A DNA stretch of 13,821 bases, taken from NCBI GenBank assembly GCA_030706015.1, contig JAUZPI010000102.1:1-13821 (forward strand), written 5' to 3'. The stretch's first letter is position 1. Every line of letters begins with the position of its first letter. The DNA comes from Bacillota bacterium (GTDB taxonomy: Bacteria; Bacillota; Clostridia; Clostridiales; Clostridiaceae). This document shows, piece by piece, positions 1-7,205 of this stretch. The translations under genes and the position numbers were made by a program. Under the pieces are notes generated by a model. The model was not told where the DNA came from and made no database searches. It saw only the letters and a program-made list of their open reading frames with translations.

Positions 1-1
1 A

Positions 2-535
2 GACTTTACTCGTGGAGATTTACGTTCAATGTTCGGTATGGTTTTACAAGATACATGGTTATACAACGGAAGTATAATGGAAAACATCAGATATGGTCGT
101 CTTGATGCTACAGATGCAGAAGTAATAGCAGCAGCAAAAGCGGCTCATGCTGACAGCTTTGTTCATACTCTGCCAGACGGTTACAACATGGTATTAAATG
201 AAGAAGCTTCAAACGTGTCACAAGGACAAAAGCAGTTATTAACTATTGCAAGAGCAATACTGGCAGATCCTAAGATACTTATTCTAGATGAAGCTACAAG
301 CTCAGTTGATACTCGTACTGAAGTTCAGATTCAAAAGGCTATGAATAATCTAATGAAAGACAGAACAAGCTTTATAATAGCTCACCGTTTATCAACAATT
401 CGTGACGCTGATTTAATTCTTGTTATGGATCATGGTGATATCGTTGAACAAGGTAATCATGAAGAACTTCTTGAAAAGGGTGGAGTTTACGCTAACCTTT
501 ATAACAGTCAATTTGAAGTGGCTCAAGTAAGCTAA
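2..535 (+). CDS. ABC exporter, C-terminal nucleotide-binding domain (5' truncated by window edge)
   Basis: This is the 3' end of an ATP-driven exporter gene; the reading frame is open from base 2, so the true start lies outside the window. The visible part is an ABC nucleotide-binding domain. It shows the Q-loop region (MVLQDTWLYNGSIMENI), a signature motif of the variant form NVSQGQKQ (usual LSGGQ), Walker B with its catalytic glutamate (ILILDEATSSVDT) and the switch histidine (IIAHRLSTI). Walker A and the membrane domain are upstream and not seen. The motif set and the C-terminal position of the domain are typical of fused membrane-NBD exporters of the multidrug/lipid type, such as the BmrCD/YfiBC-like heterodimers. 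The substrate cannot be read from this fragment. A terminator follows directly, so this is the last gene of its operon. The family call is sure; the subfamily is inference. Confidence 0.93.
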   Translation, partial: DFTRGDLRSMFGMVLQDTWLYNGSIMENIRYGRLDATDAEVIAAAKAAHADSFVHTLPDGYNMVLNEEASNVSQGQKQLLTIARAILADPKILILDEATSSVDTRTEVQIQKAMNNLMKDRTSFIIAHRLSTIRDADLILVMDHGDIVEQGNHEELLEKGGVYANLYNSQFEVAQVS

Positions 536-549
536 TAATATATAAAGAT

Positions 550-592
550 GAACCAAGAGTAGCATTATGTGGCTATGCTTGGTTCTTTTTTT
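550..592 (+). terminator. Rho-independent terminator after the ABC exporter
   Basis: GAACCAAGAGTAGC (550-563) pairs with GCTATGCTTGGTTC (572-585), giving a long stem with a small internal mismatch and a loop of about 8 nt. It is followed directly by a run of T residues (585-592). The position 15 nt after the exporter stop codon fits transcription termination. Confidence 0.9.
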
Positions 593-703
593 ATTTAATT
601 TTGTGGAGCAAATTCGAGTGCAGTTGCATATAATGAATGTAACTTATTACTGCCATCATAATTTTGATATTTTAGTGAAAGAAATAAGCTGTGAGGGATG
701 GAT

Positions 704-2863
704 GTGAGAAATATATTAAAAGTGTACAAAAGAGATATGTTGGCAATTATAAAGAATCCTATCGCATTATTAATTATTGGAGGGCTATGCATCATTCCAT
801 CATTGTATGCTTGGGTAAACATAAAGGCTTGTTGGAATCCTTATAACAATACTAGCGATATTCCAGTAGCTATAGTCAACAATGATAAAGGAACCACTAT
901 AAAAGGTAAAAAACTAAACATAGGAAATGATGTTGTGAAAAAGCTTAAGACTAATCACAGCATAGGCTGGAGGTTTGTAGGTTCTAAAGAGGCGAACCTT
1001 GGAGTTGTTGATGGAACTTATTTTGCTGTTATTGAAATACCTGAAGATTTCTCATCAAGTTTTACAAGTGTGCTGACAGGCAATTTTAAAAGACCTGAGA
1101 TTATTTATAAGGTAGATACAAAGAATAATCCAGTGGCCGGAAAAATCACAGAGGCTGCAGAAAGTTCATTGGTTAATCAAATAACATCAAATTTTATTTC
1201 TACAGTTAATGAAACTATATTCTCTTCCCTAAATGGAGTTGGGCAGGATGCAGAAAAGAATAAGAAGAAACTAATTAACTTAAAGGATGATATTATAGCC
1301 GTAGATAAAAATATGGACCTTATAACCGGCTTACTGCAAGGAGTTCAAGGAAGGTCAGAAAATCTAAGTGAGTTTTTAACAGAGATGAGTGCCACAATGC
1401 CATCAGTAAGCAATGGGTTAAGTTCCATTGAAAAAAGCAATGAAAATACTAAGAATTTATTAAGTACTACAGAACAAACATTAAATACCTCTCTTGAAGG
1501 TATTCAAATTGGTTTAAATAATGCACAGACCTCCGCCTTTAGAATGCAAAATCTGATAAATAATTTAAATCTATCAATGTCAAATAACTCAGCATCACAA
1601 GTGAATTCTAATATAGCAAGTATTAATTTAGAAATAAACTCTTTGCAAAATGAGATTTCTTCCATTACAGATTATCTAGTGAAAATTAATAATTTTAATC
1701 CTAATGGCGATGTTTGTAATCTTATAGCTTCGCTAAAAAGTGCACAGTCTTCATTAACTGATGAAAAAGCAAAGTTGAATAATTTACAGCAGCAGTATGC
1801 CAAAACCAATAAGATAAGCCAAGATTTACTGAATTCTATCAATACCAATAATAGTAACTTAAATACACAATTACTTAATACAACAAAACAATATAATACG
1901 AAGGCTAAGCCTGCTTTAAATACAATTGCGAACAGCTTAATTAATGCTGCTAATGATACTTCTAGTCTGTTACAGTCTGCTCAGGGTTTGGTACAGCAAA
2001 TAAATCAGCTTATGAAAACAGCTTTGGATGGAAGCAATTTGGCTAATGATGTATCAAGTGACTTAAATAATAGGTTGCTACAATTTAGAGACGTTATTAG
2101 TGCCTTAAGTGCTAAACTTCAGCAAGTGGATAATGATAATTTAATTCAGATAATAAGTATACTTCAAAGTGATCCTAAGTTCATGGGAGATTTTATAGCT
2201 TCACCTTTTGATATAAAACAAGAAGGCATATATAGCATTCCAAACTACGGCTCAGGTATGGCGCCTGTGTACACAGTACTTGCACTTTGGGTGGGGTGTC
2301 TCTTGCTTACATCACTGCTTAAAACAGAGGCGGCATATTTTGAAGGAATTGAGGCTTTAAGTGTAAGAGAAAAGTTTTTTGGTAAAATGCTCACCTTTGT
2401 TACATTAGCTTTAATACAGGGTTTTATAGCTTCGGTTGGGGATAAACTGCTGCTAGGAGTTTACACTAGTAATGCTGTGCTAATGGTGCTATTTGCACTA
2501 TTATCTTCTATGACTTTCGCAATAATAACTTACACTTTGGTAGCTTTACTTGGCAATCTGGGGAAGGCCCTAGCCATTGTGTTTATGATAGTACAGCTGG
2601 CTGGCAGCGGGGGCACTTATCCTATACAGGTAGATCCATTAATATTTAGGATATTACAACCGCTATTTCCTTTTACTTATAGCATAGGTGGATTTAGAGA
2701 AGCTATTGCAGGACCATTAATGGGTAGTGTAGCTCTGGACTTTGTCATGCTGTTGATAATGTCAATTATATTTATATTAATCGGCTTCTTTTTCAGGAAG
2801 CGTCTATATGCTTTAGTAAGCGGGTTTGAAGCCAAGTTCAAGGAGTCTGGCATAGGAGAGTAA
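704..2863 (+). CDS. YhgE/Pip-family membrane protein (first of a tandem pair)
   Basis: This is a large membrane protein of the YhgE / phage infection protein (Pip) family, about 719 residues. It has one N-terminal membrane segment (about residues 20-38) followed by the family-typical IPSLYAWVNIKACWNPY. A long extracytoplasmic region (about 170-500), rich in Asn, Ser, Leu and Gln, looks coiled-coil. The C-terminus (about 520-705) holds five or so membrane helices with the conserved stretch AGSGGTYPIQ...PFTY...FREAIAGP, resembling an ABC-2-type permease. Family members are linked to phage adsorption (Lactococcus Pip) and are distantly related to type VII secretion proteins EsaA/YueB; the role here is unknown. 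Start choice: an ATG at 698 touches the GAGGG ribosome site with no spacing, whereas GTG 704 has a 6-nt spacer, and its first residues VRNILKVYKRD align without a gap with MKKIFKIFRRD of the next gene. No clear promoter was found in the gap after the preceding terminator. Confidence 0.9.
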   Translation: MRNILKVYKRDMLAIIKNPIALLIIGGLCIIPSLYAWVNIKACWNPYNNTSDIPVAIVNNDKGTTIKGKKLNIGNDVVKKLKTNHSIGWRFVGSKEANLGVVDGTYFAVIEIPEDFSSSFTSVLTGNFKRPEIIYKVDTKNNPVAGKITEAAESSLVNQITSNFISTVNETIFSSLNGVGQDAEKNKKKLINLKDDIIAVDKNMDLITGLLQGVQGRSENLSEFLTEMSATMPSVSNGLSSIEKSNENTKNLLSTTEQTLNTSLEGIQIGLNNAQTSAFRMQNLINNLNLSMSNNSASQVNSNIASINLEINSLQNEISSITDYLVKINNFNPNGDVCNLIASLKSAQSSLTDEKAKLNNLQQQYAKTNKISQDLLNSINTNNSNLNTQLLNTTKQYNTKAKPALNTIANSLINAANDTSSLLQSAQGLVQQINQLMKTALDGSNLANDVSSDLNNRLLQFRDVISALSAKLQQVDNDNLIQIISILQSDPKFMGDFIASPFDIKQEGIYSIPNYGSGMAPVYTVLALWVGCLLLTSLLKTEAAYFEGIEALSVREKFFGKMLTFVTLALIQGFIASVGDKLLLGVYTSNAVLMVLFALLSSMTFAIITYTLVALLGNLGKALAIVFMIVQLAGSGGTYPIQVDPLIFRILQPLFPFTYSIGGFREAIAGPLMGSVALDFVMLLIMSIIFILIGFFFRKRLYALVSGFEAKFKESGIGE

Positions 2864-2885
2864 TTTATGAGGGGGCAAGTCATGG

Positions 2886-5051
2886 ATGAAAAAAATTTTT
2901 AAGATATTTAGAAGAGATTTAAGAACTATAGTTAAAAATCCAGCGGCGCTTATAATTGCAATTGGCTTATGTCTGCTACCGTCTTTGTATGCATGGATTA
3001 ATATAAAGGCTTGCTGGGATCCCTATGCCAATACAGGAAATTTGCCGGTGGCTGTAGTCAATAATGATGAAGGTGCTGAATTCAATAATAAAACTATAAA
3101 CGTTGGTAATGAGATTATAAAGCAGCTTAAACAAAATAAGTCTATTGGCTGGGTATTTATAGATGATTGGCAGGGTAATTATGGGTTAGACCAGGGTAAG
3201 TATTATGCATTAATAGAGATTCCTAGGAATTTCTCGAAAGGCTTAGTGAGTTTGACCACTGTAAATCCAGAAAAGCCTTATATTGTGTATAGAGTTAACG
3301 AGAAACTAAATGCAATAGCTGCAAAGATTACAAATGTAGCTACAAGCAAACTAGCGGAAAATGTTAAAAGTAATTTTGTAAGTGCAGTGAATAATGAGGC
3401 CCTAAAAGAATTAAAGTCCTTGGGTAATGAACTAAAACTTGATAAAGCACATATAATTCAGTTTAAGGATACCATTACAGAATCAAGTGATAACATACAA
3501 AATATAAAAAATTATATGTCAGAGGCAAATGCGGGTTCCGAGAGTGTACAGCAATATTTAAACAATCTAAAAAGTACTCTGCCTAAAATAACAGACCAAA
3601 TAAACAGCCTTCAAAAAACTGCAGAAGCAAGTAAATCTTTAGTGTTAGCTACAAAAGAATCAATGGATACCACTGCTGCAGATATTAATAATGATATGAC
3701 TGAAATTCAATCATTAAATCAACAAATGCAAGTTCTTTTAGCAAATCTGGAAAGTATCAATAATAGCGGTAACAATGTAAATGCCACTAATACAGTGAAT
3801 GATATGATTTCAACTAATGATTCTCTGGATAAGACAGTAAGTACTGGAGTGAAAAGTTTAGAGGGAATAAATGCAGCTAACCCCAGCATACAGGTAGTTC
3901 AACTAATAAGTTCTCTTCAAAATCTTCAAGGGACAATAGGCAACCAGAAGATTAAATTAAGTGGATTAAATACATCAATAGGTAATAGCACTAATAGCTC
4001 ATCTAAAGAGGCAAATAATGCAGACATATATAAAATTTCTGCATTAACTAATGAAATTGAAAATGAGATTAGTGGTTCATCTAATAGTTTTTATAATGGA
4101 GTCATGCCTTTACTAAATAGAATAGGAGATGGATTGATACTAAAATTAAATAATATTGATAGCTTGTTAGAAAGTACAAAGGTTATAGTTCCTCAGCTTA
4201 ATGCTTTAGCTAACTTTCAGATAGCTAACAGTAAGACTTCTATTCAGCAGGCTAATGAATTAAGTAATAGATTAACAGATGTTCAAGCAGATTTGAATCA
4301 GTTGAATGATAGAATGAAAAATATTGATGAAGAGAACCTAGACCAAATAATGAAGATATTGGCAATGAATCCAGATGAGGTAGCCAGTTTTATATCGTCA
4401 CCAATAAAAGTAAAAGAGGTTCAGATATACGATTCTGGAATTTTCGGTGTGGGACTCACTCCATTTTATACTGTGCTGGCTATATGGGTAGGGGCTTTAT
4501 TATTAACATCACTATTAACCGTAAATTGTGAAGACTTTTTAGATGGAGAAAGACTCAATCTTAGACAGAAACATTTTGGAAAAATGTTGCTATTTTTATT
4601 TGTTTCTATTATACAAGCAACTATTGTAACCTTAGGGGATAAATATATATTGGGAGTAAAACCAGAAAACATGCTGCTCATGCTGTTATTTGCGCTACTA
4701 TCTTCCATCACATTTACTATTATTATATTTACTTTTGTATCAGTGCTTGGAAACGTGGGAAAGGCTATAGCAGTTATAATAATGGTGTTTCAAATAGCGG
4801 GTTCTGGAGGTATTTATCCAATACAGACTAACCCTAAGATATTTGGAGAACTTCAGCCCTTATGGCCCTTTACCTATGCTATAAATGGTTTTAGAGAAGC
4901 TATAGCAGGACCAATATGGCCTAATGTTTATAGAAATATTATTGCATTATCAATTTTTATGGTGATATTTTTATTACTAGCTATTTTAAAGAGGCCTTTT
5001 CATAAATTAACTGAGACCATGGAGCATAAATTTAAGGAATCAGGATTATAG
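2886..5051 (+). CDS. YhgE/Pip-family membrane protein (second of a tandem pair)
   Basis: This 721-residue paralogue of the preceding gene has the same architecture. An N-terminal membrane anchor (about residues 18-37, ending SLYAWINIKACWDPY) is followed by a long Asn/Ser/Gln-rich, probably coiled-coil extracytoplasmic region (about 170-505). A C-terminal multi-helix membrane domain (about 525-700) contains AGSGGIYPIQ...PFTYAINGFREAIAGP. The ends are strongly conserved between the two copies, while the middle has diverged much more. The ribosome site GAGGGGG (2869-2875) is 10 nt before ATG 2886; another ATG at 2882 is out of frame. The 22-nt spacing and lack of a terminator between the copies indicate one transcript, and the two proteins may form a heteromer (inference). 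The function of the family is poorly known; it may act in envelope transport or serve as a phage receptor. Confidence 0.9.
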   Translation: MKKIFKIFRRDLRTIVKNPAALIIAIGLCLLPSLYAWINIKACWDPYANTGNLPVAVVNNDEGAEFNNKTINVGNEIIKQLKQNKSIGWVFIDDWQGNYGLDQGKYYALIEIPRNFSKGLVSLTTVNPEKPYIVYRVNEKLNAIAAKITNVATSKLAENVKSNFVSAVNNEALKELKSLGNELKLDKAHIIQFKDTITESSDNIQNIKNYMSEANAGSESVQQYLNNLKSTLPKITDQINSLQKTAEASKSLVLATKESMDTTAADINNDMTEIQSLNQQMQVLLANLESINNSGNNVNATNTVNDMISTNDSLDKTVSTGVKSLEGINAANPSIQVVQLISSLQNLQGTIGNQKIKLSGLNTSIGNSTNSSSKEANNADIYKISALTNEIENEISGSSNSFYNGVMPLLNRIGDGLILKLNNIDSLLESTKVIVPQLNALANFQIANSKTSIQQANELSNRLTDVQADLNQLNDRMKNIDEENLDQIMKILAMNPDEVASFISSPIKVKEVQIYDSGIFGVGLTPFYTVLAIWVGALLLTSLLTVNCEDFLDGERLNLRQKHFGKMLLFLFVSIIQATIVTLGDKYILGVKPENMLLMLLFALLSSITFTIIIFTFVSVLGNVGKAIAVIIMVFQIAGSGGIYPIQTNPKIFGELQPLWPFTYAINGFREAIAGPIWPNVYRNIIALSIFMVIFLLLAILKRPFHKLTETMEHKFKESGL

Positions 5052-5079
5052 AATAAATACAATTTTGGTTAATAGAAGT

Positions 5080-5108
5080 TTGACATATACAATAATTAAT
5101 AGGATAAT
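5080..5108 (+). promoter_or_regulatory. Near-consensus sigma-A promoter for the MBL-fold hydrolase
   Basis: TTGACA (5080-5085) is followed by exactly 17 bases and GATAAT (5103-5108), a full -35 match and a 5 of 6 match at -10. The predicted start of transcription is near 5115, leaving a leader of about 100 nt before ATG 5216. Confidence 0.75.
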
Positions 5109-5120
5109 TTATGTATGATG

Positions 5121-5154
5121 GAGCAACTGTAATAGAAAAGAGCAGTTGCTCTTT
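5121..5154 (+). promoter_or_regulatory. Leader hairpin with two mutually exclusive folds (possible attenuator or weak terminator)
   Basis: GAGCAACTG (5121-5129) pairs perfectly with CAGTTGCTC (5143-5151), giving a 9-bp stem with a 13-nt loop. A competing compact hairpin pairs AAAGAGC (5137-5143) with GCTCTTT (5148-5154) across a 4-nt loop. Both use the same 3' arm. The element lies just downstream of the predicted transcription start for the MBL gene. It could also serve as a weak terminator for the YhgE pair, since only three T residues follow before CC. Confidence 0.5.
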
Positions 5155-5215
5155 CCGCATAATATAATGCAGAAGAAACTATTTTATTATTGAAATAAGC
5201 TGGTTGGAGGATTTA

Positions 5216-6019
5216 ATGGAGTTTTTTAATATTTTAGGCACTGGATCTGCTATGGTGACTAAGTGCTATAATACATGCTTTACTATCTCAAAGGGAGAAG
5301 AGCATTTTTTGGTTGATACAGGTGGTGGTAATACCATACTTTCAAACCTTGAAAAATTAAACATACCTATTAATAAAATACATCATGTTTTTATATCACA
5401 TAGGCATAATGATCACATTACAGGAATCGTATGGATTATACGTGCAGCAGCACAACAAATGTTGAATGACAAATATGAAGGAACATTAATAATTTATTGT
5501 CATAAGCAAAATATTGAGGTGATAAAAACCGTAGCTAATCTTTTGTTAGCAGGAAAGTTTACAAAATTTATTGACGATAGAATAGTCTTTGAAGAAGTAT
5601 GTGACAGGTGTCAACTTTCTATACTGAATTGGAAAGTAGATTTTTTTGATATTAAAAGTACAAAGGAACTTCAATTTGGTTTTAACTTAATTCTTGAAAG
5701 TGGCAAGAAAGTAGCTTTTCTAGGGGATGAGCCTTATAGAAATGACGTATTCCAGTATGTAAATAATGTTGACTACCTTTTTCATGAAGCTTTTTGTCTG
5801 TATTCTCAAAGGGATATATTTAAACCCTATGAAAAGCATCACGCAACAGTTAAAGAGGCATGCGAGAATGCAGCTAAATTAAATGTAAAAAACTTAATTC
5901 TATATCATACTGAGGATAAGAATATAGAAAATAGAAAAAAACTATACATAGAAGAGGGTAGGGAATTTTTCAGCGGAAATATTTTTGTTCCGGATGATCT
6001 AGATATTATTGAATTATAA
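5216..6019 (+). CDS. Metallo-beta-lactamase-fold hydrolase, RNase Z-like
   Basis: This 267-residue cytoplasmic protein has the metallo-beta-lactamase fold. The metal-binding motif HxHxDH is present as SHRHNDHITG (H62, H64, D66, H67). Further candidate ligands are D171 in FLGDEP and H231 in LYHTED. H190 (FHEAF) and H208-H209 (KHHATVKEA) resemble the HEAT region and downstream histidine of tRNase Z, and the ending KNLILYHTED matches the family's last motif. The histidine normally expected in the middle (H140 of B. subtilis RNase Z) is not seen: the stretch FFDIKSTKELQFGF aligns best with Ser148 there. The protein is also shorter than usual RNase Z, so it may not be the housekeeping tRNA 3' processing enzyme; the substrate is unknown. 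The start is ATG 5216, 5 nt after GGAGG; an upstream in-frame TTG at 5204 overlaps that ribosome site and is unlikely. It has its own promoter at 5080-5108. Confidence 0.85.
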   Translation: MEFFNILGTGSAMVTKCYNTCFTISKGEEHFLVDTGGGNTILSNLEKLNIPINKIHHVFISHRHNDHITGIVWIIRAAAQQMLNDKYEGTLIIYCHKQNIEVIKTVANLLLAGKFTKFIDDRIVFEEVCDRCQLSILNWKVDFFDIKSTKELQFGFNLILESGKKVAFLGDEPYRNDVFQYVNNVDYLFHEAFCLYSQRDIFKPYEKHHATVKEACENAAKLNVKNLILYHTEDKNIENRKKLYIEEGREFFSGNIFVPDDLDIIEL

Positions 6020-6083
6020 TTAAGGCTTTTAGGCACATCTAGAATAAATATATATTAAAGGATATAGTTAAGGAGATTTATTT

Positions 6084-6953
6084 ATGGATTTTAATAGAAA
6101 CGCCAAATGTTGGTGTGGTAGTGGATTAAAATATAAGAAATGCCATCTGGAGTTTGATGAGAAATTAAATGACTTTGCAAGACAAGGATATGAGGTTCCG
6201 TCCAGAGACATTATTAAAAACCAAGAACAAATTGAAGGTATAAGGAAAAGCGCTAGAATCAATGATAGTGTTTTGGATTTGGTCACTGCTAATATTAGAG
6301 AAGGCATGAGTACTGAGGAAATCAATCAGCTGGTATATAATCATACTGTAGCTCAGGGGGCTGTACCGGCTCCGCTTAACTATGAAGGTTTTCCAAAGAG
6401 TGTTTGCACATCAATTAATGATGAAGTATGTCACGGTATACCTAGTAAAGATATTATTCTTAAAAGTGGAGATATTATAAATGTAGATGTATCTACCATA
6501 TTAAATGGATATTATTCAGATGCATCAAGAATGTTTATTATTGGAGAGGCTGCCCAAGAAGCTAAAAAACTTGTGGATGTAACCAAGGAATGCCTAATCA
6601 AAGGTATAGAAGCTATAAAACCATGGGGCTTCTTAGGAGATATAGGCGCCGCTATACAGAAGCATGCTGAGAGTAATGGATTTTCAGTTGTTAGGGATTT
6701 TGGCGGCCATGGAGTGGGACTTGAGTTTCATGAGGATCCTTTTGTTCATCATTATGGAAAACCTGGAGAGGGTATGATCCTAGCCCCAGGTATGATATTT
6801 ACTATTGAGCCAATGATAAATGCAGGCAGTTATGGATTATATGTGGATGAGGACAATGGATGGACTGCCCGCACTTTAGATGAATCACTTTCAGCACAAT
6901 GGGAGAACACTGTACTTATAACAGAAGATGGAGTGGAGATAATAGCTAAGTAA
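6084..6953 (+). CDS. map: Type I methionine aminopeptidase with N-terminal SEC-C zinc motif
   Basis: This enzyme removes the initiator methionine from nascent proteins in the cytoplasm. The 289-residue protein has the five metal ligands of the pita-bread fold: D135 (NVDVS), D146 (YSDAS), H209 (GHGVG), E242 (TIEPM) and E274 (WENTV). Before the catalytic domain (about residues 45-287) is a SEC-C motif, C9-x-C11...C20-H21 (KCWCGSGLKYKKCH), a zinc-binding element also found at the end of SecA. It probably helps docking to the ribosome or another partner (inference). Ribosome site AAGGAG (6070-6075) lies 8 nt before ATG 6084. The gap of 64 nt after the hydrolase gene has no terminator and no convincing promoter, so cotranscription is likely. 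It is convergent with the AraC-family gene. Many clostridia have more than one methionine aminopeptidase, so this may be an accessory copy. Confidence 0.95.
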   Translation: MDFNRNAKCWCGSGLKYKKCHLEFDEKLNDFARQGYEVPSRDIIKNQEQIEGIRKSARINDSVLDLVTANIREGMSTEEINQLVYNHTVAQGAVPAPLNYEGFPKSVCTSINDEVCHGIPSKDIILKSGDIINVDVSTILNGYYSDASRMFIIGEAAQEAKKLVDVTKECLIKGIEAIKPWGFLGDIGAAIQKHAESNGFSVVRDFGGHGVGLEFHEDPFVHHYGKPGEGMILAPGMIFTIEPMINAGSYGLYVDEDNGWTARTLDESLSAQWENTVLITEDGVEIIAK

Positions 6954-6957
6954 ACAA

Positions 6958-7057
6958 ATATTCTCTCTCGATCTCAGATCGAGCTTCCATTCATTAACTT
7001 ATATGGGAAAAGCAATGTTCTGATAGTTAGCTTTGTATTAGGAGATATCACAGCCTG
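6958..7057 (+). repeat. Tandem repeat unit 1 (about 100 bp, with 17-nt palindrome)
   Basis: This is the first of three direct units between the convergent map and AraC-family genes. It starts ATATTCTCTCTCG and contains the palindrome CTCGATCT-C-AGATCGAG (6967-6983), then TTCATTAAC-type sequence and TATTAGGAGATATCA near the end. The distance to the same palindrome in unit 2 is exactly 100 bp. No T-run follows the palindrome, so it is not a standard terminator. Confidence 0.9.
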
Positions 7058-7156
7058 ATATTCTCTCTCGATCTCAGATCGAGCTTCCATTCATTAACCC
7101 ATATGGGGAAAATAATGTCTGATCGTTATCTTTATATTAGGAGATATCATAAACAA
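7058..7156 (+). repeat. Tandem repeat unit 2 (about 99 bp, with identical palindrome)
   Basis: The palindrome at 7067-7083 is identical to that of unit 1, and the first 40 bases are nearly unchanged. The middle has drifted, and the conserved TATTAGGAGATATCA reappears at 7135-7149. The end carries TAAACAAATA (7150-7159), which is also the sequence at the map stop codon (6951-6960). An extra 10-bp palindrome, CCCATATGGG (7098-7107), is present only in this copy. Confidence 0.9.
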
Positions 7157-7205
7157 ATAAATCCTCTCGACCTCAGGTCGAGCCTTCATTCATTAACCTA
7201 TATTG
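7157..7205 (+). repeat. Tandem repeat unit 3 (partial, overlapping the 3' end of the AraC-family gene)
   Basis: This copy contains the palindrome CTCGACCT-C-AGGTCGAG (7166-7182) and then CTTCATTCATTAACCTATAT. Relative to units 1 and 2 both arms have changed together (T to C in the left arm, A to G in the right), so the inverted symmetry is kept. The TGA stop of the minus-strand AraC-family gene (7173-7175) lies inside the palindrome, and the gene's last 8 or so codons lie in the repeat. Similarity fades soon after 7200. Confidence 0.85.

Noticed and set aside
601..662. Promoter for the YhgE pair around TATAAT 629-634
   Set aside because: No acceptable -35 box at 16-18 bp spacing and no exact extended -10; kept out of the feature list.
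6020..6083. A separate promoter for map (TATATT at 6051-6056)
   Set aside because: The -35 match upstream is poor; readthrough from the hydrolase gene is simpler.
6967..7182. The palindromes as intrinsic terminators for map and the AraC-family gene
   Set aside because: No T-run follows on either strand, and the third one contains the regulator's stop codon. A Rho-type or weak role is not excluded.
6958..7205. The repeats as a CRISPR array
   Set aside because: Units are about 100 bp and similar over most of their length, so there are no unique spacers; only three units and no cas genes are present.
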